Part shown: piece after piece, positions 31,383 through 42,946 of the stretch | Layout of the letters: each line of letters opens with the position of its first letter | Position numbering within the stretch: the first letter of the stretch is position 1 | From: Marchantia polymorpha subsp. ruderalis | Taxonomy: Eukaryota; Streptophyta; Marchantiopsida; Marchantiales; Marchantiaceae | Assembly (NCBI GenBank): GCA_037833965.1 | Contig: AP031355.1 | Location: 4,055,501 to 4,119,500 of the forward strand | Direction of reading: 5' to 3' | DNA length: 64,000 bases | Notes under the pieces: model-generated | What the model was told of the DNA's origin: nothing | Seen by the model: only the letters and a program-made list of their open reading frames with translations | Database searches by the model: none | Program-made: the position numbers and the translations under genes

Positions 31383-31387
31383 TGAAC

Positions 31388-31544
31388 ACTTGCAGTATTT
31401 CTGGGAGTGACAGTCGCCTGAGAATTCAAACTCCTCAATAGTCTCTTAACTGTGACACTTTGTACCCTGTGTGTTCCTCTGTCCCTGTGGGTTCGACCTT
31501 TTCTACCACTATATTGCAGTCTTAGCCTTTAGTGGGTTATTACA
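31388..31544 (+). mobile_element. Truncated B-family LTR relic, right portion
   Basis: Continuation of the LTR at 14820-15852 after the insertion of element A: it resumes with ACTTGCAGTATTTCTGGGAG and ends GGGTTATTACA, exactly as other B LTRs do. The next 62 bp (31545-31606) are AT-rich host DNA. Confidence 0.88.
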
Positions 31545-34500
31545 AAGCATAATTTTGCAAGAGCTTAAATCCAAAATTTTAACTCTCATAAGGTTAAAAA
31601 GACATGTGTAATAACCCACTAAAGGCTAAAACTGCAATATAGTGGTAGAAAGGTCGAACCAACAGGGACAGAGGAACACACAGGGTACAAAGTGTCACGT
31701 ATAACAGACGAGTTTGAATTCTCAGGCGACTGTCACTCCCAGAAATACTGCAAGTGTTCACTCGGAGCGCACTCGGAGGTCGCACAGTGCAGCGTAACAC
31801 ACACACACACACACACCTGAAACTACAGAAACACAACCCAGAGATCCGTTAGAACCTCTACTCAAGATTTCAAGGGGAAGGTCTCTCAAGAGTACACCCA
31901 GCGAAGCTGCGGGTAGTGACTCCCAACTCCGGCTTTTACAACACTTCCACTAGCTAGCTGCTAGCGTAGGAAACCCGGTTTGGATTGCCTACTTCGGATC
32001 GAAGTCACTCATACGCGGTGAACAACACTCTCAACTCACAAAACGCGCAGAGAACACAGGTCTGCAAAGAAGGACTCACTGAGAAACATTCCAGTAACAC
32101 ACCATAACAGTCTATTGAAGAGTTTGAATTCTTAGGCACTTGTCATTCCCAGAAATACTACAGGGGTTACGCTCAAGGCACCTGCTGCAGCGTAACCTGA
32201 ATTTACAACCAAGGTTTACACGAAGTAGCAAAACTTAACTTTGGCATTCAGGGGAAAAATCCCGAAGGAGTACAATCAGGAACAAACACTCGAAGGTGTA
32301 GGGGCGAAACTATTCAAGTATCTACCTAGTCACTGGCTCTGAGCATCGGCAATCACCCGCAGGTGTAGATCCGAACTACTCAAGTCTCTAACCAATGTAC
32401 TAGCTCTGAACATCCGGCCGAAGGCCTTCAGCTACACAATGCGGAACGCTAAGATGTAGCTCCTCTTGCGTCGTGACAGAACTAAGGACACAAACACGCA
32501 GAGAAAATGAGTTCCTGATCTGCACTTTTGATGTTGGGAAAGATCACAAGGCAAGACGCCTTGAACTACTTTATACCTTCTAAGTCCTAACTAGCACTAC
32601 ACTGCACTACGCTACACGCCGGCACGGAACCACGCTACGCTACACTCCGCGGAACCTGTGCTTCGCCTCCTGCGCGACGGACTGCCGCGCACTAACTCCC
32701 TACCCTACCAGTCTTCAGCTCGAATGCGCAGTCCCAAACGCTGCAACGCCGCGGACACCTCCGCCTCGAGGGTGGACATGGTATCCCGCGCCTTTGACAG
32801 AAAAGAGTCTAACTTCTTTGCCACCCGCCGCCGACTCCTACTGTCACCTGACAACAACCCGGCTGCACGAAGCTCTAACTCACGCAGTGTGAGTTTCTCC
32901 TGCGCCGCCACTTCCCAGTGGGCGTAGCCCTTGAGACAGTGGGCGACTCGCCTCGCCATCTCCTCCTTCGTGCGGTCTGCCTCGCGCCTGCGATCATCTT
33001 TAATTACTACTAACTGCGATTCGGCCTCCGCACGCTGAGCTCTCAATTCCCCGCACTCCGACTGTAGCTTGCGGATTAAATCCTTATCCGCCTGTCGTGC
33101 GAGCTGACACTCCGCCAACAACCGTGTCTGTCGCACGAGCTCCTCTGTCAGAACCTGATTCTGAGTCTTCTGTGAAATCAGCTCTTCCGTGGTCTTCACC
33201 ACATCCCTGGTGAGCTCTTCCAGTCTCGCCTGCTTCAATGCGTCGTAATGGGTGTGCGACTTCCGCACGAGATTATACTGTCCCCACAAACACGCATGCT
33301 TCTCCCGTAAATCCTTAAGTTCCCGATCCACCCTAGCTAGTAGCTTGCTGGTGTGGACTTTAGTGCGAGTCCGCCTGCGCACTAACTCGATGTAGGACCC
33401 CGGCTGGAGTGGATCGGCGTATTTATCAAATTTGCGATCCAAGTACCTCAGCAGAGGTATTACCTGCTCAGAGAGCGCCGCCGCCGTCGCTCCAACAATT
33501 TCCTCCTCCTCCTCCTCGGTGTCTCTCGATCCCGACATTGCTTTTGTGGAGCCTCCTTCGTTATCATCCGAGGGAAGGATTTTGGTCGCCATTGATTGTG
33601 TTGGCGACTGACCCGAGTGGGGCTGCGAGTGGTCTACGGGTGCTGCCGCCGATGGCACTCCTGCAGCTTCGCTGCCCCCTGCTAAAATGTCCAAGGCGGT
33701 GGGTGAATGTGGCCATGCTACATCCCCATCATCCGCCTGCCGCTCGTCGACCGTGTCCTCTTCGCCGCCGACGTCCGCCGCCGAAGGCGATCGAGCGGAA
33801 TGTGTCTGCGCGGGGTGTAATTGCGCATCGCGCACCCGAATTTCGTCCCGCGGACAGACAATCCGCTCCTCCGTTAGGTCCTGCGTGAGGGCTGCGTCTG
33901 GCCTGCGCGTAGGCTGTAATAACCCACTAAAGGCTAAAACTGCAATATAGTGGTAGAAAGGTCGAACCCACAGGGACAGAGGAACACACAGGGTATAAAG
34001 TGTCACGTTTTAACAGACTATTGAGGAGTTTGAATTCTCAGGCAACTGTCACTCCCAGAAATACTGCAAGTGTCCACTCGGAGCGCACTCGGAGGTCGCA
34101 CAGTGCAGCGTAACACACACACACACACACACACACACCTGAAACTACAGAAACACAACCCAGAGATCCGTTAGGACCTCTACTTCAAGATTTCAGGGGG
34201 AAAGTCTCTCGCGAGCACACTCGGCAAAGCTGCGGGCAGTGACTTCCAACTCCGGCTTTTACAACACTTCCACTAGCTTGCTGCTACTGTAGGAAACCCG
34301 GTTTGGACTGCCTACTTCGGATCGAAGTCACTCATACGCGGTGAACAACACTCTCAACTCACAAAACGCGCAGAGAACACAGGTCCACACTGAAGGACTC
34401 ACTGTGAAACATCCCAGTAACACAACAACAGTCTATTGAAGAGTTTGAATTCTCAGGCACTTGTCATTCCCAGAAATACTACAGGGGTTACCCTCAAGGC

Positions 34501-34929
34501 ACCTGCTGCAGCGTAACCTGAATTTACAACCAAGGCTTACACGAAGTAGCAAAACTTCACTTTGGCATTCAGGGGAAAAATCCCAAGGAGTACAATCAGA
34601 AAGAAACACTCGAAGGTGTAGGGGCGAAACTGTTCAAGTATCTAACTAGTCACTGGCTCTGAGCATCGGCAGTCACCCGCAGGTGCAGATCCGAACTACT
34701 CAAGTCTCTAACCAATGTACTAGCTCTGAACATTCGGCCGAAGGCCTTCAGCTACAAAATGCGGAACGCTAAGTTGTAACTCCTCGTGCGTGGTGACAGA
34801 ACTCAAGGACACAAACACGCAAAGGAAATGGGTTCCTGATCTATACTTCTGATGGGAAAGAACCCCAGGCAAAACGCCTGGAACTATTTTATACCTTCTA
34901 AGTCCTACCTAGCACTACACTGTGCTACG

Positions 34930-37900
34930 CTACACGCCTGCACGGAACCACGCTACACTACACTCCGCGGAACCTGTACTACGTCTCCTGCGCGGCCGAC
35001 TGCCGCGCACTAACTCCCTACCCTGCCACTCTTCCGCTCGACTGCGCAGTCCCAACCGCTGCAACGCCGCGGACACCTCCCCCTCGAGGGCGGACATGGT
35101 ATCCTGTGCCTTCGACAGAAAGGCCTCGAGCTTCTTCGCTACCTTCCGCCGACTCCTACTGTCGCCTGACAACAACCCGGCTGCGCGCAATTCAAACTCA
35201 CGCAGTGTGAGTTTCTCCTGCGCCTTCACTTCCCAGTGGGCGTAGCCCTTGAGACAGTGGGCGACTCGCCTCGCCGTCTCCACCTTCGTGCGATCCGCCT
35301 CCTTCCTGCGATCCTCTTCAATCATCACTAATTGCGATTCGGCTTCAGCACGTTGCGCTCTCAATTCGCCACACTCTGACTGCAACCTGCGGATTAACTC
35401 TTCATCCGCCTGCCGTGCGAGCTGACATTGTTCCAACAACCGCGTCTGTCGCACGAGCTCCTCTGACAAAATCCGATTCTGGGCCTGCTCAGAGTTGAGT
35501 GCTTCCTTGACCTTCACCTGCTCCTTGGTGAGCTCGCCCAGTTTCTCATCCTTCATCTTCTCGGAGTGCTTGTAGAATTTCTGATTAAGCTTGTACTGAC
35601 CCCACAAGCACTCATGCTTCTCCTTCAAGTCCCTCAACTCCTGGTCCACTCTAGCTAATAGCTTGTTGGTGTGGACTTTAGTGCGAGTCCGCCTGCGCAC
35701 TAACTCGATGTAAGATCCCGGCTGGAGTGGGTCGGCGTATTTATCGACCTTGCGATCCAAGTACCGCAGCAACGGAATCACCTGCTCAGAGAGCGCCGCC
35801 GCCGGCGCTCCAACAATTTCCTCCTCCTCCTCCTCGGTGTCTTCTGCTCCTGACATTTCTTCCGTGGAGCCTCCGTCGTCATCATCCGAGTGGAGAATTT
35901 CAGTCGCCATTGATTGCGTCGGCGACTGCCCCGAGTGGGGCTGCACGTCGTCGACGTGTGCTGCCTGCGAAGGCACGGCTGCAGCCTCGCTGCTCGTTGC
36001 CAAAATGTCTAAGGCGGAAGGCGAATGTACCCGTGCGGCATCCCCGTCTCTCGCTTGTTGATGGTCTACCGCATCCTCTCTGCCTCCGTCGTCCGCCGCC
36101 GAAGGCGATCGAGCGGAGGGTGGCTGCGCGGGGTTGGATTGCGCATCGCGCATCGAGATTTCATCCCGCGGACAGTCACTCCGCTCCATCGTCTGCTGCT
36201 CCCTTGATCGGTCCGTGGGGGCTGTGCCCGGCCCGTGCGTAGGCGCATTTGCCGGCGCCTTGTCCGCCGCAGGCGTAGCGCCGCGGACATCTATCGCCGA
36301 AGGCGACATGGCCGGGGGCCGCACGCCCGATGTTCCTTGGCCTATAGGCCCTACCGCCGAAGGCGCATCTATCGGCGGACTTCCCGCCGATGGCGCGGCC
36401 TCCGCACGCTCTCTGCTCGTATCTCCTCGGCTCGAAGGCCCTGGCGCCGAAGGCGCAAATTGCGGCGCGTGGTGCGCCGGAGGGTCTGGCCCCGAGGGCC
36501 GGTGTCTCGCAGGCGGTTCTTCCGCCGGCTCCTTCCCCTTCCTACGTTGGAACGGGGGTGATTCTTGCCTGTGCACAGGCGGCACGTGTGGAGGTGTCCT
36601 GTGCACAGGCGACCTGTGCACAGGTGAGCGCCTGTGCACAGGCGGACTGCTCCTTCCCACGCGTAAGCGTAGATCCGCGTCCACTTGTGTTCGCCGGTCC
36701 GCGGAGGCTCGTCCGTCCGCGGAGGTTCGCCTGTGCGCAAACGGAACATCTGTCCGCATCGCACGTGGTAACTCCGGAGGCCCTTGGCCCGTAGGCGGCC
36801 TCTCTCCCGACGAGGTTGCAGCGTGGCCCGTTGCTCCTGCGGTCGTCCGCGCTTCCTCTCGCCTCTCTGGCGACGCACTTCCTATCTCCGTCGCAATCGT
36901 CGCCGTGTCCGCACTGTCAGCTGGTAGCACCAGTCTGCGTGCCTTCTGCTTCGGCCGGCTGTATGGCTCGCACAGCGGCCGCGGTCGAATGGGAGCAGAG
37001 GGTTCTTGATGCTGCTCCTCTTCAGACTCTTCCCTCCATCGCCGCTTCCGCGGCACTCGCGCTGCAGGAGTGTGTCTCCCTTCGTCCCTCCGTCTGGATG
37101 GGGTCGAAGTCGGTGACTCCTCTGCATCAGTATCGACCTCGTTCTCCCGCACATACTTCCCGGGATGGTCGACGGACAATGGCGGAAAATGTTCAAGCTC
37201 CGCCGCTGTCAAACAATTCCGCTGTCGATAAAAATTGATGAGGAAAGGAGAAAGATGGTTTAGAGTTCCCCCCTTCTCCTCAAACGCGTGCTGTCGCATC
37301 ACCCTGTGCAAGATGCTCGCCCAGTGAATTGGAGTTCCCTCGATGACGCACTCCACAAAAGAGACCTGCCACAATGTGATGTAGCAGGCGCGGTGCGGCT
37401 GCAGTAATTGCATCAGCGCCGCGGACAAAGTCCGGCGAAATCGATCCTTGTAATCACGGGTCCTGTACCCATTCTTGGTAGACCTCCCGGTCTTGAACAG
37501 CTCCACAAATTGCGCCTCTTCTTGCTTGGTCACCTTGATGCTCTCACTGTCGAAAAGGAGATGCCCTGGCATGCCAGCACATCTTCCCAACGCCTGCGCC
37601 CAATCTTGGACTGTCCACCGATCAACATGCGGACGCAATCCGCGCGAGGGTGGTCCCTGTGGCTCTAGCCACTCGCGCACCATATTCGCACAGATGTAAT
37701 TCCATCCCCATAGCAAGAAATCGAGCTTTCTTGCTATTAAGCGCTCCTCGAAAGCGCGCAGCCCGTTCTGCGGCAGGCGAAGTGGCACCATCCGCAATCT
37801 GCTCGGTCTCGTCATTGCGTTCCTGGGGTTCGCTCGCCCGCTCATTCTACTTCCGCACTGCCCGCGTTTCTTTCTCTCTCGGCAAACTCTAATCGCTCTC

Positions 37901-38067
37901 AATTCCAAATCACGCGCACTCACTTCTCCCTCAATCAACAAGAAATCTCCTGTGCGACGACGTCGAGAATGTTCCGCAGCCAGCAGATGGATGCGCGCAG
38001 CGCGCACAAGAGATTGGAATCGCGAATTCAAGAATGGGACGTTCTCCGCCGCCCGGTCGAAGGTCAT
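34930..38067 (-). CDS. LTR-encoded ORF3 protein, family B (B2 copy, intact)
   Basis: Open for 1045 codons from 38067. The likelier start is Met85 (37815), giving 961 aa, because its AACGCAATG context and the following RLRMVPLRLP-type sequence match the start of the family A protein. Counting from that Met: conserved helical region about 1-220 (FLLWGWNYICANMVREWL, RTRDYKDRFRR, GTPIHWASILHRVMRQHA); NLS-like RVPRKRRW; a long Pro/Arg/Ser-rich stretch with PVHR repeats and APSA-type motifs; an acidic Glu run; LLRYLDRKVDKYADPL; a coiled coil with EELVRQTRLLEQCQLARQ; the block AHCLKGYAHWE; and a basic tail RRRRSTGSAEC. No catalytic motif, signal peptide or membrane segment is seen. Function unknown; DNA or RNA binding, or particle assembly, are guesses. 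Confidence 0.78.
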   Translation of the reverse strand: MTFDRAAENVPFLNSRFQSLVRAARIHLLAAEHSRRRRTGDFLLIEGEVSARDLELRAIRVCRERKKRGQCGSRMSGRANPRNAMTRPSRLRMVPLRLPQNGLRAFEERLIARKLDFLLWGWNYICANMVREWLEPQGPPSRGLRPHVDRWTVQDWAQALGRCAGMPGHLLFDSESIKVTKQEEAQFVELFKTGRSTKNGYRTRDYKDRFRRTLSAALMQLLQPHRACYITLWQVSFVECVIEGTPIHWASILHRVMRQHAFEEKGGTLNHLSPFLINFYRQRNCLTAAELEHFPPLSVDHPGKYVRENEVDTDAEESPTSTPSRRRDEGRHTPAARVPRKRRWREESEEEQHQEPSAPIRPRPLCEPYSRPKQKARRLVLPADSADTATIATEIGSASPERREEARTTAGATGHAATSSGERPPTGQGPPELPRAMRTDVPFAHRRTSADGRASADRRTQVDADLRLRVGRSSPPVHRRSPVHRSPVHRTPPHVPPVHRQESPPFQRRKGKEPAEEPPARHRPSGPDPPAHHAPQFAPSAPGPSSRGDTSRERAEAAPSAGSPPIDAPSAVGPIGQGTSGVRPPAMSPSAIDVRGATPAADKAPANAPTHGPGTAPTDRSREQQTMERSDCPRDEISMRDAQSNPAQPPSARSPSAADDGGREDAVDHQQARDGDAARVHSPSALDILATSSEAAAVPSQAAHVDDVQPHSGQSPTQSMATEILHSDDDDGGSTEEMSGAEDTEEEEEEIVGAPAAALSEQVIPLLRYLDRKVDKYADPLQPGSYIELVRRRTRTKVHTNKLLARVDQELRDLKEKHECLWGQYKLNQKFYKHSEKMKDEKLGELTKEQVKVKEALNSEQAQNRILSEELVRQTRLLEQCQLARQADEELIRRLQSECGELRAQRAEAESQLVMIEEDRRKEADRTKVETARRVAHCLKGYAHWEVKAQEKLTLREFELRAAGLLSGDSRSRRKVAKKLEAFLSKAQDTMSALEGEVSAALQRLGLRSRAEEWQGRELVRGSRPRRRRSTGSAECSVAWFRAGV
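36567..36644. repeat. Cluster of GCCTGTGCACAGGC palindromes in B2
   Basis: Four copies of a 12-16-bp perfect palindrome (36567-36580, 36598-36609, 36612-36625, 36629-36644). In ORF3 they encode PVHR repeats. The same palindrome recurs outside the ORF near 38411, 38730 and 38795. Matching clusters are at 47575-47666, 57518-57595 and 60773-60853. Confidence 0.8.
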
Positions 38068-41000
38068 GGTCGGCTCTTGGTCGTGAAGAACGTCTCACTT
38101 GATGGCCGCGCCGGCTGTACGCTGGAACGGTCTTCGCTCTCACGCGCGGCTTCACGCTCCGCCGTCGTCGATTAAACTCTCACGCTCGAATTGGCGGATT
38201 TGAACTCCGCGAGCGTGTCGCCCTGCGGACATGGGGGCGTAGCGCCGAAGGCGAGTTTTCCGCCTTGCGCGGTACACTCGTTCGTACCGTCCCTCGGCCA
38301 ATCTCCTTCTGCCTTGACGCGTGCGTCCGCATGTCGGACAAAAATTCAACTCCTACTTGTGCGCAGGCAGGAGCCTCGGCGGATTTTCCGCCGGCGCGGA
38401 ACTTGAACATCCTCCTGTGCACAGGCGTTCGCCTGTGCGCAGGCGAATTCCGTCTGCGGCGCTGCGCTGGCGCGGAAGGCGTTGACCGTGGTCAGCCGTC
38501 TCCGTCCAGTCTGTCCGTTCCTTGTCTCTCCGTCGGCGCTTCCGCCGCCGCAACTCCGTCCGTCCAAGAGCGCATCCACCCGTGCCGTCCGCATGGTCCG
38601 TACCGATTGGATTACTCTGGCGGCTCTTCCGACGTACGCGGCGCTGCGCTGGCGCGGAAGGCGCCGTACACTTTCTACCTCACAAGGCGCATTTCTAGGG
38701 CCCAAGGCGGATTTCCCGCCGACGCCGAAGTGCCTGTGCACAGGCGAACTCCTGTGCGTAGGCGGACTTCGCGCCTTCCCTAACCCTACTTCGCCTGTGC
38801 ACAGGCGAACGCCTTCGTCCGCGCATAGGACAAAACTTGAATCCCCCTTCCGCGTAGGCGGAATTCGCGCCGGTGGCGAACTCCTTCCGCCGTAGGCGAC
38901 CGCCTCCGTTTCTTCCAGTAGCGATAACTCCCTAAGTCCTTATCCGTTCCAAGCGTTCTTGGGCTCGTTAGAATCAGCGCGTCGAGCTCTTTCCAACGTG
39001 CCCCTAACTTGGTCAAGGCGCCCGAGGGTTTACCTAATTACGGGGGTTTCCCTACAGCCGCGGACGCAACCTCCGAAGGCAGGTTTTGCGCCTTGCGCCG
39101 TAGAGATCCTAACTGCAGAGCTCGCAGGGAGGATGGTGCCTGTCCTTACTGCGGCACCCCAAATCCCAGATTCTACAAGATCCCTCGAGAATCCCCGCGA
39201 TCTTCCGGATTCACTCTGTTTTGACGTACCGAAGGCTATTTACAATGCTGCCAGGGTACAGTTTTCCAAAAAATGTTTTAATTTCCTCAAAATTGCCAAA
39301 AGTGGGGTACCACATAGGCGCAAGTACCGGCGCCTGGTTCGCCGCAGGCGCCGTGCCGAAGGCCGCTCGCCCGATGTACCTGGTCCCGAAGGCGCATCTG
39401 CCGGCGGATTACCCGCCGAATGTGCGGTCTCCGCACGCTCCCTGCTCAAAACTCATTGGCGCGAAGGCCCTGGCGCCGAAGGCGCAAATCGCGGCGCGTT
39501 ATACGCCGGAGGGTCTGGTCCCGAAGGCCCTTGACCCGAAGGCGGATCTTCCGCCGGCTCCTTCCCCTTCCTACGTTGTATCGGGGGTTAATCTTGCCTA
39601 CTCGTAGGCAGCCGTCTGTGCGTAGGCAAACTTTCTCTGCCTATGCGTAGGCAGAGGTCCACGTCCGCTTGAGGTCGCCTATCCGCTGGAAATCGCCTGT
39701 GCGTAGGCGGAACACTCGTCCGCATCGCACGTGGTAACTCCGGAGGCCCTTGGCCCGAAGGCCGCCTCTCGTCCGTCGGAGGTGTAGCGTGGTCCGCCGC
39801 TCCTGTGGACGTCCGCGCTCTCTCGATCCTCTCCGGTGACGCACTTCCCTTCTCCGTGGCGATCGTCGCCGTGTCCGCGCTGCTGGCTGGTAACACAAGC
39901 CTGCGCGCCTTCTGCTTCGGCCGGCTGCACACTTCGTGCAGTGGCCGCTGTCGTATGGGAGCAGTGGGTTCTCGATGCTGCTCCTACTCTGATTCCTCTC
40001 TCCATCGTCGCTTCCGCGGCACTCTTGCTGCGGGGGTGCTTCTTCCCTCGTCCCGTCGTGTCGGCGGAGTAGAAGCTGGTGAATCCTCTGCATCGGTGTC
40101 GACCTCGTTATCCCGCACATACTTCCTGGGATGGTCGACGGACAATGGCGGAAAGCGAGCGAGCTCCGCCGCGGTCAGACAGTTCCTCTGCCGATAGAAG
40201 TTTATCAAGAAAGGGGAGAGGTGATTGAGAGTTCCTTCCTTCTCCTCGAAGGCGTGCTGGCGCATCACTCTGTGCAGGATGCTCGCCCAGTGAACTGGAG
40301 CTCCGGCCAAGATGAGCTCCACAAAAGAAACCTGCCACAAGGTGATGTATGAGGTGCGGTGTGGCTGCAGCAATTGCAGCAGCGCTGCCGCTAAAGTTCG
40401 GCGAAAGCGATCTTTGTAGTCGCGGGTCTTGTACCCATTCTTGGTAGACTTTTCCCGTTTGAACAATTCCACAAATTGCGCCTCGTCCTGCTTCGACACC
40501 TTGACGCTCTCACTATCAAAGAGGAGGTATCCGTCGGTGCCGGCACACCTCCCCAATGCATGCGCCCAATCGTGGACGGTCCACCGATCTACGTGTGGAC
40601 GCAATCCGCGCGTAGGTGGTCGCTCCGGCTCCAGCCATTCGCGCACCATGTCCACACAAATGTAATTCCATCCCCACAGCAAGAAATCAAGCTTTCTTGC
40701 AATCAGCCGCTCCTCGAAGGCACGCAACCCGTTCTGTGGAAGCCGGAGCGGCAGCATCCGTAATCTGTTCAGTCTCGACATCGCGTTCTTGAAATTAGCT
40801 TGCTCACCGACTCTCTCTCTGCTCCGCTCGAGCTTCTTGCTCCCTCTGCAAATTCTAATCTCCCTCAATTCCAAATCGCGCGTACTCAATTCTCTCTCAT
40901 GCAACAAGTAATCCTCCGCGCGGCGATGTCTAGAATGTTTAACAGCTAGCAGGTGGACGCGCGCAGCTCGCACTAGAAAATGAAATCGCGAATTCAAGAA

Positions 41001-42314
41001 TGGGGCGTCCTCCGTATCCTGGTCGAAGGTCATGGTCGGCTCTCGGTCGTGAGGATCGAATCACTTGATGGTCGCGCCGGCTCCGCGCTATAACGGCCTC
41101 CTCTCTCACGCGCGGCTTCACGCTCCGCCGACGCCGACTTAACTCACACGCTCGAATTGGCAAATTTGAACTTCGCTAGCGTACCACGCAGCGGACATGG
41201 GTGCGCAGCGCCGAAGGCGGATTTCTCGCCTTGCGCGCTACACTCGTTCGTACCACTCTTCGGCCAATCCCCCTCCGCCGAAGGCGATCGTCCGCGCATC
41301 GGACAAAAGTTGAACTCCCTTCTACGTAGGCGGAATCCCCGGCGGAATCTCCGCCGGCGCGGAACTTCATCTGCCTGTGCGTAGGCGCTCGCCTACGCGT
41401 AGGTGAATTTCGTCCGCGCTGCTGCACTGGCGCGGAAGGCGTTGACCGCGGTCAACAGGCTCTGTCCAGTCTGTCCATTTCTCGCCTCTCCGTCGGCGCT
41501 CTTGTCGCCATAACTTCGTCCGACCGAAGGCGCACTCATCCGTTCCGTCCGTACAGTCCGTACGGTCCGTACGGATTTTACTACTCCGCTGGGTCCTTGC
41601 CCGTCCGCGCTGCTGCGCTGGCGCGGAAGGCGCCGTACAATTTCTAACCCCGAAGGCGCATTTCTAGGGCCGAAGGCGGATTTCCCGCCGACGCCGAAGC
41701 GCCTGTGCGTAGGTGCACTTCGCTCGTCCGCTTGGGCAGAGGTATCCTCGCCTACGAGTAAGCGCCATTCGCGGCGGACATCGCGCCGACGTGAAACCCT
41801 ATTTTGCCTACGCGTAGGCGAACTGCCTTCGTCCGCGCATAGGACAAACTTTCCACGCCTACTCGTAGGCGAGAAGCGGAGTATCTTGCGACCTTCATAA
41901 CTCCCGGAGTCCTCATCTGTTTGTGGCGTTCTTGGGCTCGTTAGAATCAGCGCGTCAAGTTCTTTCCAACAAGACCCTAACCAAGTTGAGGCGTTTGGAA
42001 ATTGACCAAGTTCTGAAGGATTCCTCTAGCGCCGAAGGCGCAGCGCCGAAGGCGGATTTCTCGCCTTGCGCCGAAGGCGTCCATTCCTTCAGAGCCCGCA
42101 TGTAGGGTGATATCCGTCCCTGACGTTGCACCCAACTCCCGGATTCTACGAGTTCTCTCGAGAATCTCTGCGATCTTCCGATTTCACTCTGTTTTGATGC
42201 ACCGAAGGCTATTTTTACTGCTGCCGCGGTACAGTTTTCCAAAAATGTTTTAATTTCCTCAAAAATACCAAAAGTGGGGTACCACAACATGTGAGCGCAT
42301 TTTAATGCTCACAA

Positions 42315-42946
42315 ACGAGTCGAGTTCGGAAGAGCAGGAGGTGAAGTCGGTGCAAGGCACGCCGACAGAAGTATTGTGCGAGTAGATTATACCACTACTG
42401 CGGTACCTTGATCGCAAGGTGGCGAAGTACGCTGATCCCCGCCATCGGGGATCCTACGTCGAATTGGTGCGGAATCAGACGCGAATTAAAGTCGCGACGA
42501 GTCCTGTACTGATCTCCTTGGACAACAGGTGCAGGGAGTTGGAGTTGAAGAACGATGCTCTGCACAAACATCTCACACTCTCGCGGAAATTGCAGAAGGT
42601 AGTAAACCAGGTGCGCGATAGCAAGGTAGCCGAGGCACAGAAAGAATTTGAGAAGCAGCGGGAGAAGCTCGAGGCGAAGCTCAATTTTGAGCGAGCTCAG
42701 AATAGCACTTTGGCGGAGGAGCTCGTGCGGCAGACACGGTTGCTGGAGCAGTGTCAGATCGCACGCCAGGCAGATGAGGAGTTACTGCGTCGCCTGCAAT
42801 CGCAGTGTGACGAATTGAGAGCGCTGCGTGCGGAGGCAGAGCTGCAGTTGGTAGAGATTGAAGATTGAGATTGACAACTGGCGCGCGACAAATCGTACGC
42901 GAGAAGAGTTGGTAGAGCGAGTGAACCGCTGTCTGAGAGGTTACAC
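42315..42946 (+). pseudogene. ORF3 remnant of a third family (C)
   Basis: Begins in the acidic SSEEQE-type block, then reads TPTEVLCE followed by an in-frame TAG, IIPLLRYLDRKVAKYADP, and a coiled coil with EELVRQTRLLEQCQIARQ, up to a stop at 42868. A shifted frame continues to VNRCLRGYT at about 42946. The first part resembles family A and the later part family B, but it matches neither closely, so it is a separate family. LTR ends and the N-terminal half are missing. Similarity stops abruptly at LRGYT, where a different coiled-coil sequence starts. Confidence 0.7.

Larger units (their letters stand above)
33915..39314 (-). mobile_element. B-family solo LTR B2 (5,400 bp)
   Basis: Complete minus-strand LTR from TGTGGTACCCC (ending at 39314) to ATTACA (beginning at 33915), flanked by a perfect target duplication TAGGC (33910-33914 and 39315-39319). 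No internal region. It is inserted in ORF3 of B1. Its TATA box is at 34887-34893 and its ORF3 is intact, so this is a young solo LTR. Confidence 0.95.
32612..41033 (-). pseudogene. ORF3 pseudogene of solo LTR B1, split by B2
   Basis: The N-terminal part is open from 41033 (likely real start 40781, the conserved Met before SRLNRLRM) down to 39984 and carries the conserved helical region (FLLWGWNYIC, RWTVHDWAHALGRCAG, TLNHLSPFLINFYRQR). It then shifts frame in the Pro-rich part, is interrupted by B2 at 39319/33915, and resumes as the coiled-coil and C-terminal part from 33914 to a stop at 32612-32614. The first ~30 residues of the long minus-strand frame beginning at 34006 come from the end of B2, not from this gene. 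Not expected to make protein. Confidence 0.85.
31607..42286 (-). mobile_element. B-family solo LTR B1, interrupted by B2
   Basis: Minus-strand LTR of about 5.27 kb once the inserted B2 and one duplicated target copy are removed (31607-33914 plus 39320-42286). Ends are TGTGGTACCCC (42286 side) and ATTACA (31607 side). It is flanked by a perfect target duplication ACATG (31602-31606 and 42287-42291), with no internal region, so it is a solo LTR formed by LTR-LTR recombination. It is the most diverged of the B copies, hence older than B2, which inserted into it. Confidence 0.93.

Noticed and set aside
32705..34006. 433-codon minus-strand frame taken as one gene
   Set aside because: Chimera: its first ~30 codons are the terminus of solo LTR B2, read into the interrupted ORF3 of B1.
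36567..36644. CRISPR-like array of palindromic repeats
   Set aside because: Units are irregularly spaced, lie within a coding repeat of a plant retrotransposon, and have no unique spacers of constant length.
36134..37009. Long plus-strand frame (291 codons) opposite ORF3 of B2, with equals at 47209-48171, 57152-57946 and 60419-61213
   Set aside because: Antisense shadow of the GC-rich, low-complexity part of ORF3; no start context or domain, and it recurs only because the LTR recurs.
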